A stretch of 64,000 nucleotides of DNA from Thermoplasmata archaeon (lineage in GTDB: Archaea > Thermoplasmatota > Thermoplasmata > Lutacidiplasmatales > UBA184). How positions within the stretch are numbered: the stretch's first letter is position 1; every line of letters starts with the position of its first letter. A program made the translations under genes and the position numbers. Shown piece by piece: positions 53,265 to 61,732 of this stretch. The stretch is taken from the NCBI GenBank assembly GCA_022749815.1, contig JAKIWV010000004.1, forward strand, positions 186,001 to 250,000, in the 5' to 3' direction. The notes beneath the pieces were generated by a model, which was not told where the DNA came from, did not search any database, and saw only the letters and a list, made by a program, of their open reading frames with translations.

Positions 53265-54279
53265 CACGATGCCGGTCCGCGCGCTCTGGTACTCCGGTGG
53301 CCGGTTGCACCTGATCGATCAGCGGAAGCTTCCCGGCCGGAAGGTCATACTGCAACTTTCCAAGGTCGAACAGGTCGCGGAGGCCATACGAACCCTGACG
53401 GTCCGTGGGGCTCCTGCCATCGGGGTGGCAGCCGCCTTTGGGATGGTCCTCGCCGCCCGAGGGGGGCGATCGTCCCGCTTCGCGGCCAAGCTCCTCGGGT
53501 CGACCCGACCGACGGCAGTGGACCTCTTCGTCGGGATCGACACCGTCCGCGGCGTCTGGGACCGAGGGGGTGATCCGTTGGCGGCCGCCGAAGGCTACCG
53601 AGAGCGGATCGTCGAGCAATGCCACCAGATCGGGGAGGCGGGGGCTTCGCTCTTCGAACGACGGCCCCGCGTGCTCACCCACTGCAACGCGGGCGCTCTC
53701 GCGACGGTCGAGTGGGGTACCTCCCTTGCACCGCTCCGGGTGGCCCGGGGCCGGGGAGCGCCGATCTTCGTCTGGGTCGACGAAACGCGCCCGCTGCTCC
53801 AGGGATCCCGGCTCACGGCATGGGAGCTGCGCGAGGAGGGCATCCCGCATGCGGTCATCGCCGACAATGCCGGGGGCTACTTCATGCGGGCGGGCGAGGT
53901 CGATGCCGTAATCGTCGGGGCCGATCGGATCGCACGGAACGGCGATGTTGCGAACAAGATCGGGACGTACGAGAAAGCGGTGGTGGCCCGGGAGAACCAT
54001 CTCCCCTTCTATGTAGCGGCGCCGTGGAGCACTTTCGACGTCCGTCGGAGCACCGGTCGGGCGATTCCTGTCGAGGAACGTGCGGAAGGAGAGGTGCTCG
54101 AATTTGCCGGGCACCGCACCGCGCCGTCCGGTAGTCGGGCCCGGAACCCTGCGTTCGACGTGACGCCCGCCCGGTACGTTACGGCATTCATCACTCCGGG
54201 CGGCGTCGTCCGCCCCGCGGGGCTCGCGCGAGCGCTCCGGTCCCGCCCCGAAGACGCGCGAGGGCAGGGTTCGTGGTGA
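53257..54279 (+). CDS. mtnA: MtnA-like 5-methylthioribose-1-P isomerase
   Basis: A 340-residue eIF2B-fold protein. The isomerase catalytic residues are kept: Cys in LTHCNAGALATVEWGT and Asp in VIVGADRIARNGDVANKIGTY; TVRGAPAIGVAAAFGM is the N-terminal family marker. It would isomerise 5-methylthioribose-1-phosphate to the ribulose form in methionine salvage or the related pentose route. An alternative start at 53269 exists. Overlaps the PFK end by 8 nt and the methyltransferase start by 7 nt. Confidence 0.93.
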   Translation: MPSTMPVRALWYSGGRLHLIDQRKLPGRKVILQLSKVEQVAEAIRTLTVRGAPAIGVAAAFGMVLAARGGRSSRFAAKLLGSTRPTAVDLFVGIDTVRGVWDRGGDPLAAAEGYRERIVEQCHQIGEAGASLFERRPRVLTHCNAGALATVEWGTSLAPLRVARGRGAPIFVWVDETRPLLQGSRLTAWELREEGIPHAVIADNAGGYFMRAGEVDAVIVGADRIARNGDVANKIGTYEKAVVARENHLPFYVAAPWSTFDVRRSTGRAIPVEERAEGEVLEFAGHRTAPSGSRARNPAFDVTPARYVTAFITPGGVVRPAGLARALRSRPEDARGQGSW

Positions 54280-55013
54280 TCCGGGAACAGGGCGGAGCGT
54301 GCGTTCCCGACGTGGAGGTACCGGCCGATCATCTCGCCCGCTACGAATGGGCAGGCCCCCAACTCCAGGACCTCCGCGTTCTCGATGCGGGGTCAGGGTA
54401 CGGGTACGGCTCCGACTATCTTGCCGCCCACGGAGCGCGCTCCGTCGTAGGAATCGACACGGACCCCCAGGCGATTCGATACGCCCGGGGCCATTACGCC
54501 CGGACCGGGCTGCAGTTCGCGAGGGGGAAGATCCAGGCGGTTCGCGCCGGCTCCTTCGAAGCGGTGGTCTCGTTCGAGGTGCTGGAGCACGTCCACGACG
54601 GTCCCGCCTACGTGTCGGAGCTTGCTCGACTACTCCGACCGGGGGGGCTCCTGTTCCTGTCCACTCCGAACCGATCCTTCACCGAACGCTCGTACGTTGA
54701 CGGGCGTTCCCCCAATCCGTACCATTTGCGAGAGTACTATGCGGCGGAGGTCACCGAGATGCTCCGCCCGCACTTCGCTTCGGTGAGCTGCTTCCACGAG
54801 GAGAACCCCGAGTCATTTTGGACCTACTCCGACAACTGCTGGGTGCCAGCCTCCTTGCGGCAGCTCGTGCCGAAGCGGGTAAAAGCGGCCTGGCTCCACG
54901 GCCGGGGCGTCGAGCCTGGAGGAACTCCGGGCCGTTTCCACTTCTCCGAGGTCCAGGATCCCGCCCGGTTCCCCGCGAGCTGGGGAGCGCAGGTTTACCG
55001 ATGCCGGAGGTGA
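54273..55013 (+). CDS. Class I SAM-dependent methyltransferase
   Basis: A 246-residue protein starting at GTG 54273 (a second GTG follows directly). Motif I VLDAGSGYGYGSDYLA, acidic residue in VVGIDTDPQA, post-I/II GSFEAVVSFEVLEHVHDG and the UbiG/COQ5-like LARLLRPGGLLFLSTPN are all present. The acceptor is unknown; location next to a glycosyltransferase suggests a surface-sugar or lipid substrate. Confidence 0.88.
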   Translation: MVIREQGGACVPDVEVPADHLARYEWAGPQLQDLRVLDAGSGYGYGSDYLAAHGARSVVGIDTDPQAIRYARGHYARTGLQFARGKIQAVRAGSFEAVVSFEVLEHVHDGPAYVSELARLLRPGGLLFLSTPNRSFTERSYVDGRSPNPYHLREYYAAEVTEMLRPHFASVSCFHEENPESFWTYSDNCWVPASLRQLVPKRVKAAWLHGRGVEPGGTPGRFHFSEVQDPARFPASWGAQVYRCRR

Positions 55014-55720
55014 CCGTCTGCGCCTCCAGCTTCCAAGCGGCGTCCTACATCGATCGCTGGGTCTCGCATCTCACGTCCTTCGGACCATTCGCCATCCGTC
55101 AGATCATCGTAACCGACAGTCTCTCCTCCGATGGAACGCCTGACCTTCTCCGGGCCCGCGGCGCCGAGGTGCTCTCCGAGCGCTGCACGCTGGGGGTCGG
55201 ACGGAATCGGGCGATCGCCGCCGCGCGGACCCCCTGGGTCCTCGTGACCGACGTCGACAACGAATTCGACCTCGCCCGACTCTCCGAATGGACCCCCCGC
55301 TCCGGGCGGATCGGCGTCGCGATCGACTCGGACCACCGCAACTCGTGGCTCGCCCTCGGTCCTCGGGAGTTGTTCCTGAAGCACCCGTTCGTGGACCAGG
55401 GAGGCCCCGGTAGCGGCGGGGGCGCTGAAGACCTCTGGTTCTTTGCCCGGGCGCCGGCGGACTTGTACGTCATTCGGGGTTTAGGGGAGGACCTCAAGCG
55501 CGGCCGCTCCGGGGTACGAAGCTCCGACGTCCGCCGTCTGGTCCGGTTCTATAACCGCTGGTTCCAGCGAGGACTCTCGGTTCGGGACGTGGTCCGGATC
55601 GCCGGAAAGCTCGGCCGAACCCGGGCCGGCTGGCGATACATGTTCTCCGACCTGCTCACGCTCGGATTCCATGTCGTCACGTTCGGGTGGTCGGGTCGCT
55701 CCACTGAATTTCGGGAGTGA
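55001..55720 (+). CDS. Glycosyltransferase family 2-like protein
   Basis: About 239 residues from the ATG at 55001 (13-nt overlap with the methyltransferase). GT-A fold features: TVCASSFQAASYIDRWVSHL start, IIVTDSLSSDGTPDLLRARG, a GVGRNRAIAAA stretch and VTDVDNEFD (D-x-D equivalent). No C-terminal transmembrane helix is obvious, only a hydrophobic stretch in the last 30 residues. Last gene of the operon; acceptor unknown. Confidence 0.8.
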   Translation: MPEVTVCASSFQAASYIDRWVSHLTSFGPFAIRQIIVTDSLSSDGTPDLLRARGAEVLSERCTLGVGRNRAIAAARTPWVLVTDVDNEFDLARLSEWTPRSGRIGVAIDSDHRNSWLALGPRELFLKHPFVDQGGPGSGGGAEDLWFFARAPADLYVIRGLGEDLKRGRSGVRSSDVRRLVRFYNRWFQRGLSVRDVVRIAGKLGRTRAGWRYMFSDLLTLGFHVVTFGWSGRSTEFRE

Positions 55721-55756
55721 TTCCCGGGCCCCGCGGTTCGAGCCCGGGAAGGTCGA

Positions 55757-55858
55757 CGCCCTGGTCGGGAGTTTCGCCGCCGGGGTTTCCCGCGCCGGCT
55801 TCGAACCCGAGTTCCAAGCTCGACAGGCTTAGATCCTAGACCGCTAGACTACCAGGGC
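55757..55858 (-). tRNA. tRNA-Asp(GTC) with T-loop intron
   Basis: Read on the minus strand, it starts GCCCTGG and ends CCAGGGC with discriminator G (no encoded CCA): a perfect 7-bp acceptor. D-arm GTCT...GGAT; anticodon arm TAAGC-CTGTCGA-GCTTG with anticodon GTC (Asp). The T-stem TCGGG/CCCGA is perfect but the loop between is 36 nt instead of 7. Removing 29 nt (55771-55799) leaves the canonical TTCGAAT loop. The G discriminator is the one expected for tRNA-Asp. The interrupted T-loop means simple tRNA scans may miss this gene. Confidence 0.88.
55771..55799 (-). other. Predicted tRNA intron, position 59/60
   Basis: The 29-nt insertion folds with the T-arm as a bulge-helix-bulge: T-stem, then TTCG paired with CGAA (4-bp central helix), a 3-nt bulge AAG on one strand and ACT on the other, followed by an inner CCG/CGG helix and hairpin. 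Cutting after the second base of each bulge joins AA to T, giving TTCGAAT exactly. This is the splicing-endonuclease target geometry. Confidence 0.8.
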
Positions 55859-56013
55859 ACCGCCGGGCCGCCGTATCGGTGGAGAGTATTGAACCTTCTG
55901 GCCTTGGGCCCCCCCCGAGGCTCCTCTGGGCACCTCGACCGCGCCGGATTCGAGTGGAGCCCTCCGTTTATCTACCGGAAATTTCCGTAGCGTCGATTCC
56001 CGGGGCGTGAACC

Positions 56014-56169
56014 ATGGACCGCGTCGAAGCGTGGGCGACCTTCGTGTTCGTGCTGGTCGCCGGACTCGTCTTGTTGAGCGTGATGGGCGTTCTAGTGGGC
56101 GCCTGGCTCGACCACACGCTGAGCGGGCTGTTCCATACGCTCGGGGCGCCCCTGCGGCTAGATCCTTGA
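56014..56169 (+). CDS. Small single-pass membrane protein
   Basis: A 51-residue protein, MDRVEAWATF then a hydrophobic helix (about residues 10-33), then a short polar tail GAPLRLDP. Codon third positions are GC-rich as elsewhere. It is short enough to be overlooked by length cut-offs. No family is recognised. It stands between the tRNA and the nitroreductase. Confidence 0.55.
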   Translation: MDRVEAWATFVFVLVAGLVLLSVMGVLVGAWLDHTLSGLFHTLGAPLRLDP

Positions 56170-56331
56170 CGACGAGTGGCGAGCGAACTGTCCGTGCTCC
56201 CGATCGGTGGCGGTGCTTCCCGCAAACCCTTTTAAGAGGGGCCGGACTCTGTTTGTTCGAATGCGTTTCACCCTGGTAGGGGGCTAACAGCCCTTCCCGT
56301 CGGTTCTCGACCTTTTTTCTTCGGCCGACCT

Positions 56332-56862
56332 ATGGACCTCTACGACGCGATACGGGCGTCCCGCTCGTGCACGACGTTCCAGACCCGCCCGGTTCCCGAG
56401 GAGAAGGTGCGGGCGGTCGTGGCCGCGGCTCGGCTCGCCCCGTCGCAGAGCAATCTCCAGCCCTGGCGGTTCGTCGTGGTGCGCGGCGAAGAACTGAAGC
56501 GCCAAATCGCCCAGGCCTGCCCTCGGGGGAAGATTGTCGCTGAAGCGCCTGTCGTGATCGTCGCGTTCGCGCTCGAGGACGACCTCCCGATGACCGTCGG
56601 GGGTTACATCTCGACCTACCCTCTCGACACCGCTGTGGCGGTGCACCAACTCCGATTGGCGGCCGTAGCCGAGGGCCTGGCCACGAACTGGATCGTCGAC
56701 TTCCACGAGGACAAGATCCGACGCGCGCTGCAGATCCCGGAGGGGATCCACCCGATCGCCGTGATTCCGCTCGGGTTCCCGGCCGAGACGAACGGCTCGG
56801 CGCCCTCCGAGGGCCGCAAGAGCCCAGACGAGATCATCGCCTACGACCGGTATCCCTGGTAG
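56332..56862 (+). CDS. Nitroreductase family protein
   Basis: A 176-residue FMN-dependent oxidoreductase. The N-terminus DLYDAIRASRSCTTFQTRPVPEEKVRAVVAAARLAPSQSNLQPWRFVVV is the nitroreductase signature; later ATNWIVDFHEDKIRRALQIPEGIHPIAVIPLGFP completes it. It reduces nitro, quinone or similar substrates with NAD(P)H. Its start is preceded by CTTTTAAG (about 56230), a possible TATA element. The next gene, rdgB, follows after 4 bp. Confidence 0.9.
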   Translation: MDLYDAIRASRSCTTFQTRPVPEEKVRAVVAAARLAPSQSNLQPWRFVVVRGEELKRQIAQACPRGKIVAEAPVVIVAFALEDDLPMTVGGYISTYPLDTAVAVHQLRLAAVAEGLATNWIVDFHEDKIRRALQIPEGIHPIAVIPLGFPAETNGSAPSEGRKSPDEIIAYDRYPW

Positions 56863-56866
56863 GCCG

Positions 56867-57415
56867 ATGGACCTCGCGTTCGTCTCGACGAACGTAGGGA
56901 AGTTCCGAGAGGTTCGTTCGATCCTCGGGGAATACGGCGTCCGGGTCCGATGGGACCGACGAAGACTGCCGGAGGTCCAGGCCGACGACCTGGCCTCCGT
57001 CGTCGAGGCGAAACTAGCGGACGCGGCGAGGTCAGGCCAGACCGTCCTAGTAGAGGATTCGGGCCTGTTCATCCCCGCGCTCGACGGGTTCCCAGGGGTC
57101 TATTCAGCCTATGCCTTCAAGACGATCGGACTCCGCGGGATGCTGACGTTGACGCGCGGTCGGGCGCGGGGCGCAGTGTTCCGGACCGTCGCCGGGCTCG
57201 CCCGCGGGTCTCGCCAGTGGACCGTGTCGGGTGAGTGCCGAGGACGGCTCGCGGACCGGCCACGAGGAAGGAACGGCTTCGGGTACGACCCGATCTTCAT
57301 CCCGAACGGAGAGACCCGCACCTTCGGGCAATTCGACCCCGTCGAGAAGAATCGACGGTCGCACCGCGCCCAAGCGATTCGTCGGGTGGGACGTCTACTC
57401 CAAACCCTCGGGTGA
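56867..57415 (+). CDS. rdgB: XTP/dITP pyrophosphatase RdgB/HAM1
   Basis: A 182-residue house-cleaning enzyme. Motifs: STNVGKFREVRSIL, LVEDSGLFIPALDGFPGVYSAYAF, GFGYDPIFIP and SHRAQAIRRV, all conserved in HAM1 proteins. It hydrolyses dITP, XTP and ITP to the monophosphates, keeping deaminated purines out of DNA and RNA. Only 4 bp separate it from the nitroreductase, so the two form a unit. Confidence 0.95.
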   Translation: MDLAFVSTNVGKFREVRSILGEYGVRVRWDRRRLPEVQADDLASVVEAKLADAARSGQTVLVEDSGLFIPALDGFPGVYSAYAFKTIGLRGMLTLTRGRARGAVFRTVAGLARGSRQWTVSGECRGRLADRPRGRNGFGYDPIFIPNGETRTFGQFDPVEKNRRSHRAQAIRRVGRLLQTLG

Positions 57416-57432
57416 ACTTCCTAGGAACAGGT

Positions 57433-57456
57433 CTCCCCCGGGGAATCCCGGGGGAG
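57433..57456. terminator. Intergenic 10-bp GC hairpin
   Basis: CTCCCCCGGG, loop GAAT, CCCGGGGGAG: a perfect 10-bp inverted repeat between the convergent ends of rdgB (57415) and the thermosome gene (57497). It may limit read-through from both sides. Archaeal termination usually needs T-runs, and none follows, so a terminator role is tentative. Confidence 0.4.
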
Positions 57457-57496
57457 GGGGAAGGGGTTCGGTCGAGCCGGACGACGGGAGAACCGT

Positions 57497-59152
57497 TCAG
57501 TCCTCGCCGAAGTCGCCGCCGCCCATGCCGCCGCCGGGACCCCCCGGACCGCCGCCGCCCCCGCCCGGGGGTGCGCCGGTCTTGGACGCGATCACGTCGT
57601 CGATACGGAGGATCATGACCGCCGCATCGGTCGCGGACTCAATCGCCTGGCGCCCGACCCGGATGGGCTCCACGACATGAAGGACCTTCATATCGTCGAC
57701 CTTGCCCGAGTGGACGTTGACGCCGGCGAACTTCTTGCCGCTCTTGTGGGATTGGCGCAGCTCGATCAGAATGTCGATCGGGTCCAGACCCGCGTTCTCG
57801 GCGAGGGTACGCGGAACGCTCTCGAGCGCCTCCGCGAACGTCTCAAACGCCATCTGTTCCCGGCCGCCAACCTTGGCCGCCTCGTCCCGCAGATGGAGGG
57901 CAATCTCCTCCGCGGTGGCGCCGCCTCCGTAGACGATCTTGCCGTCCTCGACGGCCACGGCGACCACGTTGAGCGCGTCGTCCATCGAGCGCTCGATCTC
58001 ATCGAGTACGTGCTCGGTGCCTCCGCGCAGTAGGACCGAAACGGCCTTCGCGTTCTTGGCGCCGGTGACGAACGTCAGGGTATCCTCCCCGATCTTTCGT
58101 TCCTCGACCATGCCCGCGGTGCCGATGTCCTCCGGAGACAGCTCGCTGACCTTTGACACGATGCTCGCGCCGGTGGCCTTCGCCAGCTTTTCCATGTCGG
58201 ACTTTTTGACCCGCCGAACCGCGTAGATGCCTGCCTTCGCCAGGTAATGCTGGGCCAGGTCGTCGATGCCCTTCTGGCAGAAGACGACGTTGGCACCGGA
58301 CTTCTTCACTTGGTCGACCATCCGGTGCAACATGTTCTCCTCCTCCTGAAGGAAGGCGTTCAGCTGCGACGGTTCGTTGATCTCGATCTTGGCGTCGATC
58401 TCGGTCTTCTTGATCTCGAGCGCGGCATCCAGGAGGGCGATCTTCGGGGTCTCGACCCGCGGGGGCATTCCGGAGTGGACCTTTTCCTTGTCCACAATGA
58501 CGCCCTCGATGAGTTGGGAGTCCGTGATCGAACCGCCCTGCTTTTTGACGATCTGAATGTCGTCCAAGTCGACCGTATAGGTTGCGTCGTGCTTCTCGGC
58601 GACGGCCTGAACGGCCTTAACCGCAATGTCGGCGAGGAGGTCCCGGTTGAACGACACCGATTTCGAGGACATCGACGTTACGGCGACTCGCCGCAGCGTC
58701 TCAGGGTCGTCGATCTTGACCGGTTCCGAGAGACCACTCAGCACTTCCAGGGCCTTTTGGGCGGCCAGACGGTAGCCGTGCGAGATGATCGTGGGGTGGA
58801 TGTTCTGCTCGATGAGGGCCTCGGCACGCTTGAGGAGCTCCCCCGCGAGGATGACCGCCGTGGTCGTTCCATCGCCGGCTTCTTGGTCCTGAGTCTTGGC
58901 CACCTCGACCAACATCTTCGCGGCCGGGTGCTCTACATCCATCTCTTTGAGGATCGTAACACCGTCGTTCGTAACGACGACATCGCCCATCGAGTCGACG
59001 AGCATCTTGTCGAGCCCGCGCGGTCCGAGGGTCGATCGGACGGCGTCGGCGATCGCCTTTGCGGCGGCAATGTTGTTCGCGAGGGCGCCGCGTCCCCTCT
59101 CTCGCTTGGTCCCTTCCTTCAGTATCAGAATTGGTGTCTGTCCCGTCAACAT
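57497..59152 (-). CDS. Thermosome (group II chaperonin) subunit
   Basis: A 551-residue chaperonin subunit. Equatorial domain motifs [14 protein letters not shown] and the ATPase [15 protein letters not shown] are present, as is the C-terminal part [12 protein letters not shown]...[17 protein letters not shown]. The tail is a Gly/Met-rich stretch ending [12 protein letters not shown], normal for archaeal thermosomes. It folds proteins in a closed double ring. A strong promoter lies 58 bp upstream of ATG 59152, with a GGGAGG ribosome-binding site. Whether a second subunit exists elsewhere is unknown. Confidence 0.97.
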   Translation of the reverse strand: MLTGQTPILILKEGTKRERGRGALANNIAAAKAIADAVRSTLGPRGLDKMLVDSMGDVVVTNDGVTILKEMDVEHPAAKMLVEVAKTQDQEAGDGTTTAVILAGELLKRAEALIEQNIHPTIISHGYRLAAQKALEVLSGLSEPVKIDDPETLRRVAVTSMSSKSVSFNRDLLADIAVKAVQAVAEKHDATYTVDLDDIQIVKKQGGSITDSQLIEGVIVDKEKVHSGMPPRVETPKIALLDAALEIKKTEIDAKIEINEPSQLNAFLQEEENMLHRMVDQVKKSGANVVFCQKGIDDLAQHYLAKAGIYAVRRVKKSDMEKLAKATGASIVSKVSELSPEDIGTAGMVEERKIGEDTLTFVTGAKNAKAVSVLLRGGTEHVLDEIERSMDDALNVVAVAVEDGKIVYGGGATAEEIALHLRDEAAKVGGREQMAFETFAEALESVPRTLAENAGLDPIDILIELRQSHKSGKKFAGVNVHSGKVDDMKVLHVVEPIRVGRQAIESATDAAVMILRIDDVIASKTGAPPGGGGGGPGGPGGGMGGGDFGED

Positions 59153-59209
59153 GGTTCTCTTTCCTCCCGAGATTCCTCTCGGTCGTCAAGAGCACTGAAT
59201 ATGCACTTG

Positions 59210-59217
59210 TATTTAAA
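59210..59217 (-). promoter_or_regulatory. TATA box of thermosome gene
   Basis: TTTAAATA on the minus strand, 58 bp from the start codon; predicted transcription start near 59188 and a leader of about 35 nt. A ribosome-binding site GGGAGGAAAG lies at about 59159-59168. This is the clearest promoter in the window. Confidence 0.75.
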
Positions 59218-59263
59218 GGACGTGCATCCCGGGGGCAACGGGCGGCTCCCCAGTGCGGTGGGG

Positions 59264-60085
59264 CTACTTTCCGAAGTTCCTACGGCGGAGTTGAAAGGCC
59301 CGTAGTGCCCGCAGGAAGTCGGTCTTCGTTAGTCCCGGCCACAGGACGTCGGAGAAATAGAGCTCCGAATAGGCCACCTGCCAGAGGAGGAAGTTCGAGA
59401 TCCGTTCCTCTCCGCTGGTCCGCAGGACGAGGTCGGGGTCGGGTAGATTCGCGGTGTAAAGATTCTCCGAGACCTTTCGGTCGTCGATATCTTCCGGGCG
59501 CAAGGTGCCGGCAGCGACCTGTTCCGCGAGGCGCCGGATCGCTTGGACGATTTCCTCTCGGCCTCCGTACGCGATCGCCACGTTGTAGAAATAGTCCGAG
59601 TAATCCTTGGTCGACTCCTCGGCGAGGTCGATCGCCTCCACGACGTCGGCCCGGAGCACCGCGCGATTTCCGATCGCGGCCACATGAATGCGGTGCTTGT
59701 GTACGCGAGGGTCCCGTGCGATGTCGCGAAAGGCGTCCGCAAAGAGGTCCATCAGCTGGGAAACCTCCTCGGCAGGCCGATTCAGATTCTCCGTCGAAAG
59801 GGCGTAAACCGTCAGGATCCGGACGCCGACCTCGAGACACCAGTTGAGCAGCTCCTCGAGCTTCTCCTTCCCCTTGAGGTGACCTTCCTCGATGATCAGC
59901 CCATGGGATTGGGCGAACCGCCGGTTCCCGTCCATGATCAGGCCGAGATGATGTGGGACCGGGCCCTCGCGGATCAGGTCGAGCAGGCGCCGCTCGGTGC
60001 TCTCCCTTAGAGCGTCGGCTAGAATGCTGGAGAGGTAAGGGGGCGGACGATGGGGTTCGGTCTCCGCCCGGTGTTCGGGAGACAC
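59264..60085 (-). CDS. uppS: Isoprenyl transferase (cis-prenyltransferase UppS)
   Basis: A 273-residue enzyme from GTG 60085. Motifs: LGLIMDGNRRFAQSHG (catalytic Asp), VYALSTENLNRP, YNVAIAYGGREEIVQAIR and DLVLRTSGEERISNFLLWQVAYSELYF. Makes long-chain polyprenyl diphosphate, the dolichol-type carrier for N-glycosylation and S-layer sugars in archaea. It is upstream of the thermosome gene (111 bp) but the latter has its own promoter. Confidence 0.94.
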   Translation of the reverse strand: MSPEHRAETEPHRPPPYLSSILADALRESTERRLLDLIREGPVPHHLGLIMDGNRRFAQSHGLIIEEGHLKGKEKLEELLNWCLEVGVRILTVYALSTENLNRPAEEVSQLMDLFADAFRDIARDPRVHKHRIHVAAIGNRAVLRADVVEAIDLAEESTKDYSDYFYNVAIAYGGREEIVQAIRRLAEQVAAGTLRPEDIDDRKVSENLYTANLPDPDLVLRTSGEERISNFLLWQVAYSELYFSDVLWPGLTKTDFLRALRAFQLRRRNFGK

Positions 60086-60264
60086 ACGGATTGTATTCCC
60101 CCCCGAGGTTAAGGGTTCTACCTCCGGGGCAACCTCCGTGTACCGGAAGCTGCAGACTCGGTCGGCGGATCACGGCCCGCGGATCGGCCGGGCGACCGCA
60201 AGGTAGTTGAACGGGCGAGGCGCAGTTTCGTCCATCGCTCGCCCTCAAGGGCCAGGTCGACCGC

Positions 60265-60882
60265 ATGGAGCCCCGTGAACGGACCCGCTTGCACGCGCGA
60301 GATTGGTTCCGGGGCTTTCGGGAGATGTATGACTCCTCCGCGGGGAGCCTGCTCACCGAACTAGGCCTGTTTTACGACCGCCACCGAAAATTCGTCCAGT
60401 TCGGACAACGAAGTGACCCGAAGAATCCGGAGTATACCGACGAGGAATGGAACCGAGTCATGACAACGCTGTTCGGGCAGATGGCGGAGGGCCGCGGCCT
60501 AATTCAGGCCCCCGATCGGGAGGACCGGCCCCAGTTGGTGTGGTACCTTCCTGGAGTCACGGACCGACCGACCGTCATCATTCGCGCCGCCTCGGACGCA
60601 ACGGATGCCATCCTCACGCGGGATCTACCCGACCTGTCTCGGTCCGGGGCCGAGCTCGCGGTCTTTCTGATGTACCCCGACTACCCGCTCCCCGAAGGGA
60701 CCTCGACGATCGACGAGGCGACCTCCGCTTGGGAATCCAGGCTTTCCCGCCGTCTGGAGGAGTTGCAAGCCCGGCATGAAGTGCTGACTTTGACCATCAG
60801 CGCCTACTCGTTCGACCTCCCTGCTCCGTGGAGGGCGTTCCTATGGGATCCGGATTCTCGCTCCCTTCAAGAAGCGAAGTAA
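60265..60882 (+). CDS. Hypothetical protein
   Basis: A 205-residue soluble, acidic protein with no recognised family. It has a helix-rich N-terminus (DWFRGFREMYDSSAGSLLTELGLFYDRHRKF) and an alpha-beta C-terminal half ending in an aromatic strand LTLTISAYSFDLPAPWRAFLWD. Codon use matches neighbours. It is divergent from uppS, 179 bp away. Confidence 0.65.
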   Translation: MEPRERTRLHARDWFRGFREMYDSSAGSLLTELGLFYDRHRKFVQFGQRSDPKNPEYTDEEWNRVMTTLFGQMAEGRGLIQAPDREDRPQLVWYLPGVTDRPTVIIRAASDATDAILTRDLPDLSRSGAELAVFLMYPDYPLPEGTSTIDEATSAWESRLSRRLEELQARHEVLTLTISAYSFDLPAPWRAFLWDPDSRSLQEAK

Positions 60883-61052
60883 GACCCCGACCTCGCGCGA
60901 AAGCGCCCCATACCGCTACCTCCACTCGCGGATGCTTCGTCCCGAAGATCGCACTTTGCCGAGTTTCAATCGGTACCCCTCGACCGCGATCCCCCTCGGC
61001 CAACTCACGGGCCCGAAACGGAACAGCCTCCCCGGCGCGCCACCGGTCCGCG

Positions 61053-61060
61053 ATTTATCT
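61053..61060 (+). promoter_or_regulatory. TATA-like box of GNAT gene
   Basis: TTTATCTA 22-29 bp ahead of ATG 61082; the short spacing implies a nearly leaderless message, though a GGGGCA stretch just before the start may also act as a ribosome-binding site. Confidence 0.45.
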
Positions 61061-61081
61061 ATCCGAAGAATCGAGGGGCAT

Positions 61082-61627
61082 ATGACCCGGAAGGACAGCC
61101 CAAACGCCCCAAGAAGACTGCCCACAATTCGCACCGCTCGCGTCGGGGACGCGGACCGGATTCGCACGATCTACAATGAGGCGGTTCAGTCGACCACCGC
61201 GACGTTCGACACGGAACCCAGATCCCTCGCCGAACAGGTCTCATGGCTCAAAGATCACGATGGCCGGCACCCCGTTCTGGTCGCCGAGCTGGGGCCGACG
61301 TTAGTCGGTTGGGCGGCGTTGAGCCCTTGGTCGGAGCGGCAAGCGTACAACGGGACCGCCGAAATTTCCGTGTATGTCGACCCGGCCTGGCGGAATCGAG
61401 GGGTGGGTCGAGCACTGCTAACCGAGCTTCTCGCCGAGGGGTCCAGATGCGGGCTCCATCTCGTCCTCGCCCGAATCGCGGAGGGCAACCCTGTAAGTCG
61501 CGCATTGCACGTGGTGATGGGCTTCTCATCCGTCGGCGTCATGCATGAGGTCGGGAACAAGTTCGGCCGGTATCTTGACGTGGAGCTTTTGGAACTTCGC
61601 CTTGCGGCCGCTCCCGCCCACCGCTGA
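61082..61627 (+). CDS. GNAT acetyltransferase, Pat/MnaT-like
   Basis: About 181 residues from the ATG at 61082. It has the phosphinothricin/methionine-derivative acetyltransferase pattern: IRTIYNEAVQSTTATFDTEPRS, LVGWAALSPWSERQAYNGTAEISVYVDPAWRNRGVGRALLTELL, ALHVVMGFSSVGVMHEVGNKFGRYLDV. Substrate in this host is unknown but these enzymes acetylate amino-acid-like amines. Confidence 0.9.
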   Translation: MTRKDSPNAPRRLPTIRTARVGDADRIRTIYNEAVQSTTATFDTEPRSLAEQVSWLKDHDGRHPVLVAELGPTLVGWAALSPWSERQAYNGTAEISVYVDPAWRNRGVGRALLTELLAEGSRCGLHLVLARIAEGNPVSRALHVVMGFSSVGVMHEVGNKFGRYLDVELLELRLAAAPAHR

Positions 61628-61732
61628 CTTCGCGCGCCTTCGGGAGAGAGCTCGCGAACGACGCCATTGGCTGGTGCGCACAGTACGACGCGTCTCTCCC
61701 CGTTAACTCGAGGAGGCGGTGGGCGGAAAGGG

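Noticed and set aside
58247-59305. Plus-strand open frame of 352 codons
   Set aside because: Antisense of the thermosome gene; long open frames opposite GC-rich genes are common and it has no motif.
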